From: Deltaproteobacteria bacterium
Lineage (GTDB): Bacteria; Myxococcota_A; UBA9160; UBA6930
Length of the DNA: 64,000 bases
NCBI GenBank assembly: GCA_029261795.1
Contig: JAJDAP010000051.1
Coordinates: 25,031-89,030 of the forward strand
Reading direction: 5' to 3'
The notes beneath the pieces are model-generated. The model had not been told where the DNA came from and ran no database searches. It worked only from the letters and a program-made list of their open reading frames with translations. Position 1 is the first letter of the stretch; each line of letters opens with the position of its first letter. Shown one piece after another: positions 49,454 to 58,822 of this stretch. A program made the position numbers and the translations under genes.

Positions 49454-49849
49454 GTGTCCGACTACGACCTCCCCGATTCCCTGCGCTATTCGATCGAAGA
49501 CGAGTGGACCCGGTCCGATGGCAAGCGCGTCACGATCGGCGTGAGCGACTACGCCCAACAGCAGCTCGGCGACATCGTGTTCGTCGAACTTCCCGAGGTC
49601 GGCCGCAGCTTCGACAAGGGCGATCCCTTCGGCGTGATCGAATCGGTCAAGGCCGTCTCCGACCTGTTCGCCCCGATCGGGGGCGAGGTCGTGGAAGTCA
49701 ACCAAGCCCTCACGGAAACACCGGAATCGGTCAACGAGGATTGTTACGGGGACGGCTGGATGATCGTCGTCGAGCCATCCGACCCGAAGGAAATCGACGC
49801 TCTCCTCGATCGTGCTGGCTACGCCCAGCACATCAAGGACCGGGAATAA
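49454..49849 (+). CDS. gcvH: glycine cleavage H protein (lipoyl carrier)
   Basis: A 131-residue lipoyl carrier shuttling the aminomethyl group between P and T proteins. The lipoyl Lys is Lys66 in GVIESVKAVSDLFAPIGG; ISDYAQQQLGDIVFVELP-like VSDYAQQQLGDIVFVELP precedes it and NEDCYGDGWMIVVEPSD follows. GTG start 18 bases after gcvT. The frame of its TAA stop (49847-49849) continues directly into the conserved N-terminus of gcvPA. Confidence 0.96.
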   Translation: MSDYDLPDSLRYSIEDEWTRSDGKRVTIGVSDYAQQQLGDIVFVELPEVGRSFDKGDPFGVIESVKAVSDLFAPIGGEVVEVNQALTETPESVNEDCYGDGWMIVVEPSDPKEIDALLDRAGYAQHIKDRE

Positions 49850-49861
49850 GGCGAAGCTCCG

Positions 49862-51163
49862 CTGCGCTTCATCCCCCACACCGACGACGATGTCCGCCGC
49901 ATGCTGGAACGCATCGGCATCGATGCCGTCGATGCGCTCTTCCACACCATCCCGGAGAAGCTGAAGCTGGGCCGCGCCCTCGACCTCCCGCTCGGACAGA
50001 GCGAGCAGGAAGTCCTGGCGCAGCTCGAACGGCTGGCCGCGAAGAACGTCAACGCCGCGAGCTCGCCCTGGTTCCTGGGCGCCGGCACCTACGCACACTA
50101 CCTGCCCTCGGCGGTCGACGCGCTGATTTCGCGCTCGGAGTTCTATACCGCCTATACGCCCTATCAGGCCGAGATCAGCCAGGGAACCCTGCAAGCGGTC
50201 TTCGAGTGGCAGACCATGCTATGCGGCTTGACCGGACTCGAGGTGACCAACGCCTCGATGTACGACGGCGCCTCCGCCACGGCCGAGGCGGCGCTGATGG
50301 CCATGCGGATCACCCGCCGCAGCCGCGTGGCCGTCGCGCCGGGTCTGCACCCGCACTACCACCAGGTCCTGGTGACCGTGCTCGGCGGCCTCGGTGCCGA
50401 GGTGGTGGACGAACTCGACGACTCGGCAGCCTGCTGGATCGTGCAGCAGCCGGGCTTCCTCGGGGCGGTCTCGAATCTCGAAGCCCACGCGGCGAATGCG
50501 CACGCGTCAGGCGCCCTGCTCGTGGTAACCGTGACCGAGGCGCTCTCCCTGGCCCTGCTCCGCGCGCCCGGCGACGCTGGCGCCGACATCGTCTGCGGCG
50601 AAGCCCAGAGCTTCGGCGTGCCCATGGCCTACGGCGGCCCCCACGTCGGCTTCCTCTCCTCGCGCCAGAAGCACGTGCGCCAGATGCCGGGCCGCCTGGT
50701 CGGAGAAACCGCAGACACCGAAGGCAAGCGCGGCTTCGTCTTGACGCTCTCGACGCGGGAACAGCACATCCGCCGAGAACGAGCGACCTCGAACATCTGC
50801 ACCAACCAGGGGCTCTGCCTGTTGATGGCGACGGTCTACCTGGCCTTGCTAGGCCGGCGTGGCCTTCGCGAACTCGCCGAGATCAACCTCTCGAAGGCCG
50901 AATATGCGAAGGCACGGATTGCGGAAACCGCCGGCCTCTCGGTGCTGACCCCGGGGCCGACCTTCAACGAATTCGCGGTCGCGGTGCCGGACGCTGGCGA
51001 TGCGGCCCTCGCTCGCGCCCGCAGCAACGGACTGGTGGGGGGACTCGATCTCGCCGAGGCCGCACCCAACCTCGGGCCTGCCGTGTTGATCTGCACCACC
51101 GAACTCGCGAGCCAGGCGAACATCGACCGGCTGGTCGATAGCCTGGCAGGGAACCCCTCGTGA
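49862..51163 (+). CDS. gcvPA: glycine dehydrogenase (decarboxylating) subunit 1, probable CTG start
   Basis: A P-protein alpha subunit: with GcvPB it decarboxylates glycine using PLP. Family signatures include FLGAGTYAHYLPSAVDALI, EFYTAYTPYQAEISQGTLQ, NASMYDGASATAEA and GFVLTLSTREQHIRRERATS. The first ATG (49901, 420 residues) would drop the family-conserved opening LRFIPHTDDDVRRM, which is encoded just upstream. I therefore place the start at CTG 49862 (433 residues), 12 bases after the gcvH stop. No ATG, GTG or TTG lies between the in-frame TAA and 49901. Start uncertain; product secure. Confidence 0.9.
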   Translation: MRFIPHTDDDVRRMLERIGIDAVDALFHTIPEKLKLGRALDLPLGQSEQEVLAQLERLAAKNVNAASSPWFLGAGTYAHYLPSAVDALISRSEFYTAYTPYQAEISQGTLQAVFEWQTMLCGLTGLEVTNASMYDGASATAEAALMAMRITRRSRVAVAPGLHPHYHQVLVTVLGGLGAEVVDELDDSAACWIVQQPGFLGAVSNLEAHAANAHASGALLVVTVTEALSLALLRAPGDAGADIVCGEAQSFGVPMAYGGPHVGFLSSRQKHVRQMPGRLVGETADTEGKRGFVLTLSTREQHIRRERATSNICTNQGLCLLMATVYLALLGRRGLRELAEINLSKAEYAKARIAETAGLSVLTPGPTFNEFAVAVPDAGDAALARARSNGLVGGLDLAEAAPNLGPAVLICTTELASQANIDRLVDSLAGNPS

Positions 51164-52650
51164 AGCGGAATGCCGCCCAAGGCCTCGCCTACGAAGAGGA
51201 TCTGCTCTTCGAGCAGAGCCGTCCCGGACGACGCGGTGCCGAGCTTCCGATGCTGGATGTGCCGGCTGCCGATGTCGCCAGCCTGTTGGGCGATCTCGCG
51301 CGCGATGATATTCCCGCGCTCCCGGAACTGAGCGAAGTCGACGTGGTGCGCCACTTCACGCGGCTCTCCACCTGGAATGCGGCGGTGGATCTCGGCCTCT
51401 ACCCGCTCGGCTCCTGCACGATGAAGTACAACCCGAAGCTCAACGAGCGCGTCGCGCGACTGCCCGGCTTCGCCCAGGCCCACCCGATGGCGCCGGAGGA
51501 AGAGAGTCAGGGGCTGCTCGAACTCTGCTTCGAACTCGAGCGCAGCCTGGCCGAGATCAGCGGCATGGACCGCGTCACGCTCCAGCCCGCAGCGGGCGCC
51601 CAGGGCGAACTCGCCGGCATCATGATGATCCGCGCCTATCACGAGAAGCGTGGCGACGCGAAGCGACGCAAGGTGCTGGTGCCGGATTCCGCCCACGGGA
51701 CCAACCCGGCGAGCGCCGCCTTGAACGGTTACGACGTGGTCGCGGTTCCTTCCGGCGACGATGGCATCTTGCATCCCGAAGCGGTGGCGGCCCTGATGAA
51801 CGACGAGATCGCGGCCCTGATGATCACCAACCCGAACACGCTCGGGCTCTTCGAAGAACACATCTCCGCGATCTGCGACGTGGTCCATGACGGCGGCGGG
51901 CTCGTCTACGGCGACGGCGCAAACCTGAATGCCCTGCTCGGCGTCTCGCGCCCCGGGGACATGGGCATCGACGTGATGCACTTCAATCTCCACAAGACCT
52001 TCTCGACGCCGCACGGCGGCGGTGGCCCGGGTGCAGGACCGGTCGGCGTCAAGCATGCACTGGCACCCTTCCTGCCGACGCCCACCGTTTCGCGAAGCGA
52101 CGCGGGCTTCGCCTGGAACCACGACCGCCCCGATTCGATCGGCCGCTTGCACGGCAACCACGGCAACGTGGGCATGATGGTGCGCGCCTACACGTACATC
52201 CTCTCACTCGGCTCCGACGGGCTCCGGCAGTGCACGGACATGGCCGTGCTCAATGCGAACTATCTGCTGGCACGGCTGCGCGGTGAGTTCCACGTCCCCA
52301 TCGACAAGCCCGTGATGCACGAGTGTGTGCTCTCGGATCGCGCACTGGCCGATACCGGCGTGACGACCATGGACGTCGCCAAGCGCCTGATCGACCACGG
52401 CTACCACCCGCCGACCATCTACTTTCCGTTGATCGTCCAGGGCGCCATGATGATCGAGCCGACCGAGAGCGAATCGCTCGAAAGCCTGGATCGCTTTGCC
52501 GACACCCTGCTCGCCATCGCCGACGAAGCCCGGACCGACCCCGACACCGTGCGCACCGCGCCCCATCACACGCGCCACCGCCGCCTCGACGAGACCCGCG
52601 CAGCCCGCAAGCCGATCCTCCGATGGCAGCCCGAAGCCAGCGAAGGCTAG
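51160..52650 (+). CDS. gcvPB: glycine dehydrogenase (decarboxylating) subunit 2
   Basis: A 496-residue P-protein beta subunit carrying the PLP site: Lys279 in HFNLHKTFSTPHGGGGPGAG. Other signatures are YPLGSCTMKYNPKLNE, LQPAAGAQGELAGIMMIRAY, DSAHGTNPASA and FMTNPNTLG-like MITNPNTLGLFE. GTG start overlapping gcvPA. The 3' end overlaps the M48 lipoprotein gene by 28 bases. With gcvT, gcvH and gcvPA it completes the glycine cleavage set apart from the shared lipoamide dehydrogenase. Confidence 0.96.
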   Translation: MKRNAAQGLAYEEDLLFEQSRPGRRGAELPMLDVPAADVASLLGDLARDDIPALPELSEVDVVRHFTRLSTWNAAVDLGLYPLGSCTMKYNPKLNERVARLPGFAQAHPMAPEEESQGLLELCFELERSLAEISGMDRVTLQPAAGAQGELAGIMMIRAYHEKRGDAKRRKVLVPDSAHGTNPASAALNGYDVVAVPSGDDGILHPEAVAALMNDEIAALMITNPNTLGLFEEHISAICDVVHDGGGLVYGDGANLNALLGVSRPGDMGIDVMHFNLHKTFSTPHGGGGPGAGPVGVKHALAPFLPTPTVSRSDAGFAWNHDRPDSIGRLHGNHGNVGMMVRAYTYILSLGSDGLRQCTDMAVLNANYLLARLRGEFHVPIDKPVMHECVLSDRALADTGVTTMDVAKRLIDHGYHPPTIYFPLIVQGAMMIEPTESESLESLDRFADTLLAIADEARTDPDTVRTAPHHTRHRRLDETRAARKPILRWQPEASEG

Positions 52651-54266
52651 GGCGAGCCCTCGCGCTCGCCCTGGTCGGAGCCCTCAGCGCCCTCGCTCCC
52701 GGTTGCGTCACCAACGACCAAGGTGATGCGGTCTTCGATCCGCTCTCGATGCTGATGCCGGAGATCTCGGTCGAGCAGGAGCGGCTGGTCGGCAACCAGG
52801 CCGACAGCCAGATCCGCGCGCAGCTCGCCGAACGCGGGCTCTTGATCGACGACCCCTACGTCGTGGGTTGGATCAACGAGTTGGCCCAGAGCATGGTCCA
52901 ACACTTCGGCGAGCAGAAGTTTCCGTACCGGATCCGCGTGATCCGGGAGAAATCGCTCAACGCCTTCGCCCTGCCTGGCGGCTACATCTACTTCCACTCG
53001 GGCACCATCCTGGAAGCCAACCAGATGGACGAACTCGTGGGCGTGATGGCGCATGAGATCGCGCATTCGCGCCGGCACCATTGGGCGCGTGGCGTGCGGG
53101 ACAATGCGATCCCGCAGCTCGTTTCCACCCTGGTCGGCGCTGGCCTCAGCGTGGCGACCGGGGAAGCCGCTCCGCTGCTCGTGGCCCAGGGCGTGAACGA
53201 GAGCCTGCGTCTCGCCTATACCCGCGAACTCGAAAGTGAAGCCGACCAGGTCGGTACCGCGTTCATGGTCCGGGCCGGCTACGACCCGATGGGGATGGCG
53301 ATCTTCTTCGAGCGGCTCGTCGCGAAGCAGGGCCGGCCGGGTTTCGCGCTACCGCCCTACCTGTTCTCGCACCCGCGTGCCGAGGTCCGGGCCGAGGACG
53401 CCGTGGCGCGGGCCGAGACGACCACGATCGCGGGCCAGGAAGATCCGCGGATTCGCGCCGGCTTTCGTGAGGCCCAACTCCGACTCGGCCTGTTGGTCGC
53501 CAAGGAGAGAAGCACCCTGCTGCCGGAACTGCCCACGCCGGATCGCGGGTTGGTCGCCGCCGCACTCAGCGCAGCCGGGGACATCGCCGACCCCGACCAG
53601 GCCATCGGCATTCTCTCCGAGGCCGAGGCCCAGGAGCCCTTTGATCCACGCCTGCCCTTCCGCCAGGCCGAGCTCCTGGAAGAAGCCGGACGGCTCGACG
53701 ATGCCGTCGCCGCCTACAGCCGGACCCTGGCGCTCGACCCGACCCGCGCCCTCGTACACTTTCGCTTGGGCCGCGGCTACCGGTCCCTCGAGCAGAACGC
53801 GCGCGCGATCTTCCACCTCGAACAGGCGCAATCACGTTTCGTCCGCCCCGGCCCGCTCACCCGGGAAACCGAGCGGCTGCTGAAGCGCCTGACCTTCCCC
53901 GTGTTCATCGATTCCGGTGTCGCCGACCCCGAGGCGAGCGGAGAAGCGGACTCACCCGTGGGCCGTACCACTGAGGCTTTCCCGGCCGACGCTGCGATCC
54001 TGGGCTGGTGGGGCCGCGTCGATCCTGCCTGGGTCGATGAACGCAAGGACTTGGAGATCCGCTGGCTCGATCCCATCGGCGAGATCATTCATCAAGCGGG
54101 GGCCAAGGAGGCTGCCAAGGCCCATGCGGTTTCGCGCTGGAAGCGTGGCGATGCGCCGGCGCTCCGAGCGGGCATCTGGCAGGTCGAAGCCTGGCTCGAT
54201 GAGGAGCGGGTCGGCCGCACGACCTTCAAGGTGACACCGGCCGAAGCCGCGCCGGCGCGAAACTAA
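52623..54266 (+). CDS. M48 metalloprotease lipoprotein with TPR repeats (BepA-like)
   Basis: A 547-residue protein from ATG 52623. The lipoprotein signal ends in LAPGC (Cys28). The M48 zinc site is HEIAH (His144, Glu145, His148) with the downstream Glu ligand in YTRELESEADQVGTAFM. Residues ~305-420 contain TPR-like helices (PDQAIGILSEAEAQEP, AYSRTLALDPTRALVHFRLG). The order fits BepA-type proteases that repair or degrade misassembled outer-membrane proteins. A C-terminal ~120-residue region (AILGWWGRVDPAWVDERKD) is extra. The stop overlaps the stop of the convergent MerR-TPR gene. Confidence 0.88.
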   Translation: MAARSQRRLGRALALALVGALSALAPGCVTNDQGDAVFDPLSMLMPEISVEQERLVGNQADSQIRAQLAERGLLIDDPYVVGWINELAQSMVQHFGEQKFPYRIRVIREKSLNAFALPGGYIYFHSGTILEANQMDELVGVMAHEIAHSRRHHWARGVRDNAIPQLVSTLVGAGLSVATGEAAPLLVAQGVNESLRLAYTRELESEADQVGTAFMVRAGYDPMGMAIFFERLVAKQGRPGFALPPYLFSHPRAEVRAEDAVARAETTTIAGQEDPRIRAGFREAQLRLGLLVAKERSTLLPELPTPDRGLVAAALSAAGDIADPDQAIGILSEAEAQEPFDPRLPFRQAELLEEAGRLDDAVAAYSRTLALDPTRALVHFRLGRGYRSLEQNARAIFHLEQAQSRFVRPGPLTRETERLLKRLTFPVFIDSGVADPEASGEADSPVGRTTEAFPADAAILGWWGRVDPAWVDERKDLEIRWLDPIGEIIHQAGAKEAAKAHAVSRWKRGDAPALRAGIWQVEAWLDEERVGRTTFKVTPAEAAPARN

Positions 54267-55189
54267 CGTTTTCCCTTGGGGCTCGGCCCCGGACCCGTAC
54301 GCGAGCGGGGCCCGGAAGCGGGCTGCTCGAGGCGATCGCGCGCTACGTCGGCCCAGTGGCCCTCCGGTACGCGTTGGAGATAGTGGCGCCATTGCTCCCG
54401 CGCTTGTGAGTTCAACTCGAGCTTCTCGTAGAGCAGCGCCAGGTTCAGTCGCGCATCGGCGAACAACGGGTCCGCCTCGACCGCGGACTTGTAATGGCGC
54501 AGCGCGGTCTCACGTTGACCGTCCTCTTCCAACAGATTCGCCAGGTTGAAGTTCGCTTCGAGATGACCGGGGTCGATGTCGAGGGCGGCGCGGTAAGCCG
54601 CTGCCGCTCGTTCCCGTTCGCCGCGATTGAAGTGAACGGTGCCCAGGTTGCAATGGGCATCAACGAACTCCGGATCGGCTTCGAGAGCGCGCGAGTAGGC
54701 GTCGAGCGCTTGGGCGACCGTGGCAGGGTCTCCGTCCAGGTCGCAGCCCCGTTCGAACCACTCGAGGGCCGACGGCTCGGGCCAGGCTTCCTTGCGCGCC
54801 TCGTCGAGCAGCGTCACCTCGGGAACCCCCGTTTCCGGGAAGTCCATCAGCAGTTGGCCGTCCGGGGCTTCCCAGGCACCCTCGTTTCGCACGACCACCT
54901 CGGGTCGGTGGGCGACCACGCGGAGCGCTCCGATATCGGGCGCTTCGGTTCGTTCGGTCAACCGCATCCGGTAGCGGTCGAGACTGGTACGGATGCGACG
55001 TACCGGGACGCCTCGGTCGATCAGGCGCAAGACCGTGCGGAGTTCGACGAGGTCCTGCCAATCGAAAGAACGCTCACCGGCTTCCGTTTGCGATGACGGG
55101 CGCACCAGCTCCGTGCGCTCCCAATATCGGAGACGCGCCGGTGACACACGCAAGATTCGCGCTGTGTCTGCGAACGAGTACAACACCAC
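54263..55189 (-). CDS. MerR-type DNA-binding domain fused to TPR repeats
   Basis: A 308-residue protein. Residues ~4-72 are a MerR helix-turn-helix (YSFADTARILRVSPARLRYW, LVELRTVLRLIDRGVPVRRI). A linker follows, then a TPR array at about 165-285 with the canonical pattern (AYSRALEADPEFVDAHCNLG, AYRAALDIDPGHLEANFNLA, HYKSAVEADPLFADARLNLA). The dimerisation helix and metal ligands of classic MerR are absent. It may sense a protein partner. GTG 55189 start; CCCCG-A-CGGGG (55190-55200) overlaps its start region and could be an operator. Confidence 0.85.
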   Translation of the reverse strand: MVLYSFADTARILRVSPARLRYWERTELVRPSSQTEAGERSFDWQDLVELRTVLRLIDRGVPVRRIRTSLDRYRMRLTERTEAPDIGALRVVAHRPEVVVRNEGAWEAPDGQLLMDFPETGVPEVTLLDEARKEAWPEPSALEWFERGCDLDGDPATVAQALDAYSRALEADPEFVDAHCNLGTVHFNRGERERAAAAYRAALDIDPGHLEANFNLANLLEEDGQRETALRHYKSAVEADPLFADARLNLALLYEKLELNSQAREQWRHYLQRVPEGHWADVARDRLEQPASGPRSRTGPGPSPKGKR

Positions 55190-55452
55190 CCCCGACGGGG
55201 AGTTTGCGGGATGAACCGGCCTCCCGTCAACCCGCCACCACCGTGCGGGCGCCCTCCTACATCCCCATACTGGGCACTCGCGCCGGCGGTTCAGGGCTTG
55301 CTAGGCACCCCACAGCCGGCCGCGGGCCGAAAGCCGAGCACTCGGCGCTGTTCGCGGGGATCCGATCGTGCCATCATGCCGGCTGGAAGAGAGGCCCGTT
55401 CGCACCGGCGCAACGTGTCTCCCCCCATGCTCTTTGCTGCCGGAGATTCCCA

Positions 55453-58400
55453 TTGCGCTTCGCCATCTGTATCTGGACCCTTGTTTTCCTCTTCACCGGC
55501 GGCCCCATACAGGCTCAGACCTCATTCGTCGCCTTCGAGTCCGGCCCGGTCCGGCCCGTCGCCCTTTCGCCCAATGGGAACCGACTGTTCGTCGCGAACA
55601 CGCCCGCCAACCGGCTGGAAGTGTTCGACGTCGACGCGTTCGGCGTTCGCCTGCTCCGATCGATCCCGGTGGGCCTGGAGCCGGTTGCCCTTGCCGCGCG
55701 GAGCGACGACGAAGTCTGGGTCGTCAACCACCTCTCGGATTCCGTGAGCGTCGTCGACGTGCCGGGTGGCCGGGTCGTCCGGACCTTGCTGGTCGGTGAT
55801 GAACCCCGTGACATTCTCTTTGCAGGCAGCGGAGGCAACCGCGCGTTCATCACCACCGCCCATCGGGGCCAGCATCGCACGGATGGATCGATCAGCGGCG
55901 TGCCCGGCGCCGGCGATCCCCAGCTCACCACGCCTAGCATTGGCCGGGCGGATGTGTGGGTATTCGACGCGAGCGCTCTCGGTCCCACGATCGGAGGGAC
56001 GCCGCTCCGCATCTTGAGCCTGTTCGCGGATACCCCCAGGGCCCTGGCCGCGAGCCCGGACGGTGCCACCGTATGGGCGGCCGCCTTCCACTCCGGCAAC
56101 CAGACCACGGTCATCACCGAAGCGGTGGTGCCCGATGGCTTCGACTCCGCTGGTCCCGCCGGTTGCGCGCCCGGCGGCGTTCCGGGCCCCAGTGACAACG
56201 CCTCGTCCGCCCCCGCCCCGGAAACCGGCTTGATCATCAAATTCGACGGGGTCAACTGGAAGGACGCCATCGGCCGGAACTGGGACGCCTGCGTGAACCT
56301 GAACCTCCCCGACCACGACGTCTTCCGAATCGACGCAGACAACCTTTCGGCCCCCGTTACGGAGTTCGATCGTGTCGGCACGATCCTGTTCAACATGGTC
56401 GTGAATCCGATCAGCGGAAAGCTCTACGTGACGAACACCGAACTCCCGAATCACGTGCGCTTCGAGGGGCCCGGGAACCACGGCGGAAGCACGGTCCAGG
56501 GACATCTGTCGGAATCTCGAATCACCGTGATCGACCCGGCCGTGTCATCGGTCGACCCTCAACACCTGAACCAACACATCGACTACACGAAGCTGCACAC
56601 CGACCTGCCGGACCTCGTGGACGCGAGCCAGATCGACCACAGTCTGGCGACGCCGCTCCAGCCCGTGGTCTCGTCGGACGGTGCAACGCTCTACGTCGCA
56701 GCCTTCGGCTCGGGCAAGGTCGGCGTCTTCAACACCGCCGACATCGAAGACGCCTCCTTCGAAGCCAACTTCGACCCGACCACGAAGAGCGCGGCTTATC
56801 TCGATGTCGCCGGCGGACCGAGCGGCCTGGCCCTCGACGAATCGAACAACCGGCTCTACGTGACCACGCGCTTCGACAACGCCCTCGCGATCGTGGATCT
56901 CGCGACCGGTCTCGAACGAACCCGCCTACCCCTGATGAACCCGGAACCGAGCACCATTCGGGATGGACGGCCCGTCCTCTACGATGCCGTGCTGACTTCC
57001 GGCAACGGCGAAGCGTCCTGTTCGAGCTGCCATATCTTCGCGGACTTCGACAGCCTCGCGTGGAATCTGGGCGACCCGGACGGCGGCGTCTCGACCAACA
57101 CCCAGCCCATTGCGAGCCCCTTCCTGGTTCCCGCGATCGTTCCCGGCCAGAACTCGACCTCGTTCCACCCGATGAAGGGGCCGATGACGACCCAAACGCT
57201 ACGGGGAATGGCGAACCACGGCGGCCTCCATTGGCGAGGCGACCGGGTCGATGGCTTCTTCGGCACCGACGCCTGCAATGAACCCGCCGGCGCGCCGTGC
57301 GACGAGGACCTCTCGTTCCGCAATTTCATCGTGGCCTTCGAAGGCCTGGTCGGGCACGACGGGCTGATTACGAACGCCGACATGCAGCGCTTCTCGGACT
57401 TCATCCTGCAGGTGCGGCTGCCGCCCAACCCGGTGGCACCGCTCAACAACACCTACACCGGCGCTGCCCTGGCGGGCCACGGGATGTTCTTCAGCTGCGG
57501 TCCGGGAACGACCGAGTGCAGTTTCCCGGCGCTGGATCCCGGCGCGACCGACACCGTCGAGGACTGCGACGGTTGTCACAACCTCGACCCGGCCAGTGGC
57601 TTCTTCGGGAGTGGAGGTGAGCAGACCTTCGAGGGCGAGCCCCAGAACTTCAAAGTTGCGCACATGCGAAACCTGTACGCGAAGGTCGGCATGTTCGGCT
57701 TCTCGGCCTTCGGCCCGTTCATGGGCGACCAGATTCGGGGTACCGGCTACCTCCACGACGGGAGCGTCGATACGGTCAAGACCTTCCTTGGGGGTGGAAA
57801 TCCCGGCAGCGTGTTCCAGTTGAACCCGGTCGAGGAAGACCAACTCGAGCAGTTTTCGCTCGCCTTTCCGTCAGATCTCGCGCCGATCGTGGGCCAACAG
57901 GTCACCCTCGCGGGGAGCGGCAACGCCGCCACGAACGCGCGCATCACACTGCTGATCCAGCGGGCCGGCACCGCGTTCGACTCACTCGTCCTGGGTGGCG
58001 CTCTCATGGAATGCGACCTCGTGGTGAAGGGTGTCCTCGCTGGCGAGCCGAGGGGATGGGTCTACCGGCCGGGACCCAACCGATTTCAGAGCGACCGCAG
58101 CACCGAGACGCATACGGACGGCGAGCTGCGGAATTTCGCCAAGACTGCGGGCCAGGAAATGACATACACCTGTGTCCCTCCCGGGTCCGGCGACCGAATT
58201 GGGATCGACGCCGACGAGGATGGTGCCTTCGACGCTGACGAGATCGATGCCTTCACGGACCCGGCCAACGCGGGCAGCATCATCGGAGCCTGCAATGACG
58301 GCATCGACAACGATGGCGACGGCCTCGTCGACCTGGCAGACGTCGGCTGCCTGCCCGGCTACCACGCCGAAAACCCGGCCTGCAACGACGGCATCGACAA

Positions 58401-58746
58401 CGATGGCGACGGATTCACCGACTTCCTGACGGACGTGGACATGGATGGGATCGCCGATCCGCCCGGCGATCCTTCCTGCTCGACGGCGAGCGGACTGACC
58501 GAGACCCGGCCATGCCAGGATGGAGTGAACAACGACGGGCAGTTCGGAACCGATTGGGACGGAGGAGAATCCATCCTGGGAGTCGGAAACGGCGACCCGA
58601 ACGGCCCGGACCCCGACTGCAGCAGACCGTGGAATAGCGAAGTCCGGCCGGTGTTCGTCTTTTCCTGTGGGCTGGGCCCAGAACTGGCCCTGATCGTGCC
58701 GCTCCTGGGAATATGCCGTCGGCGCCTGCACCGCGCTTGCTGCTGA
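55453..58746 (+). CDS. secreted beta-propeller di-heme cytochrome c-like protein with C-terminal anchor tail
   Basis: A 1097-residue protein from TTG 55453 (CGGAG 7 bases upstream), beginning with signal peptide RFAICIWTLVFLFTGGPIQAQ. Residues ~25-500 contain YncE-like propeller blades (PNGNRLFVANTPANRLEVFD, SVSVVDVPGGRVVRTLLVG, GATLYVAAFGSGKVGVF). Two heme c motifs follow: CSSCH (523-527) and CDGCH (705-709), as in MauG/di-heme peroxidases. Residues ~940-1060 hold Cys-started Asn/Asp repeats (CNDGIDNDGDG twice, CQDGVNNDG). The tail is CGLGPELALIVPLLG plus an Arg cluster, sorting-signal-like. The 263-base gap upstream shows no gene. Confidence 0.82.
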   Translation: MRFAICIWTLVFLFTGGPIQAQTSFVAFESGPVRPVALSPNGNRLFVANTPANRLEVFDVDAFGVRLLRSIPVGLEPVALAARSDDEVWVVNHLSDSVSVVDVPGGRVVRTLLVGDEPRDILFAGSGGNRAFITTAHRGQHRTDGSISGVPGAGDPQLTTPSIGRADVWVFDASALGPTIGGTPLRILSLFADTPRALAASPDGATVWAAAFHSGNQTTVITEAVVPDGFDSAGPAGCAPGGVPGPSDNASSAPAPETGLIIKFDGVNWKDAIGRNWDACVNLNLPDHDVFRIDADNLSAPVTEFDRVGTILFNMVVNPISGKLYVTNTELPNHVRFEGPGNHGGSTVQGHLSESRITVIDPAVSSVDPQHLNQHIDYTKLHTDLPDLVDASQIDHSLATPLQPVVSSDGATLYVAAFGSGKVGVFNTADIEDASFEANFDPTTKSAAYLDVAGGPSGLALDESNNRLYVTTRFDNALAIVDLATGLERTRLPLMNPEPSTIRDGRPVLYDAVLTSGNGEASCSSCHIFADFDSLAWNLGDPDGGVSTNTQPIASPFLVPAIVPGQNSTSFHPMKGPMTTQTLRGMANHGGLHWRGDRVDGFFGTDACNEPAGAPCDEDLSFRNFIVAFEGLVGHDGLITNADMQRFSDFILQVRLPPNPVAPLNNTYTGAALAGHGMFFSCGPGTTECSFPALDPGATDTVEDCDGCHNLDPASGFFGSGGEQTFEGEPQNFKVAHMRNLYAKVGMFGFSAFGPFMGDQIRGTGYLHDGSVDTVKTFLGGGNPGSVFQLNPVEEDQLEQFSLAFPSDLAPIVGQQVTLAGSGNAATNARITLLIQRAGTAFDSLVLGGALMECDLVVKGVLAGEPRGWVYRPGPNRFQSDRSTETHTDGELRNFAKTAGQEMTYTCVPPGSGDRIGIDADEDGAFDADEIDAFTDPANAGSIIGACNDGIDNDGDGLVDLADVGCLPGYHAENPACNDGIDNDGDGFTDFLTDVDMDGIADPPGDPSCSTASGLTETRPCQDGVNNDGQFGTDWDGGESILGVGNGDPNGPDPDCSRPWNSEVRPVFVFSCGLGPELALIVPLLGICRRRLHRACC

Positions 58747-58822
58747 ACCCTCGCTCGTCATCCCCTGCGAGCCGTCGGACATCCGGATTCATTCCGGGAT
58801 TCGAGGCTCGGGTGCCCGGACA

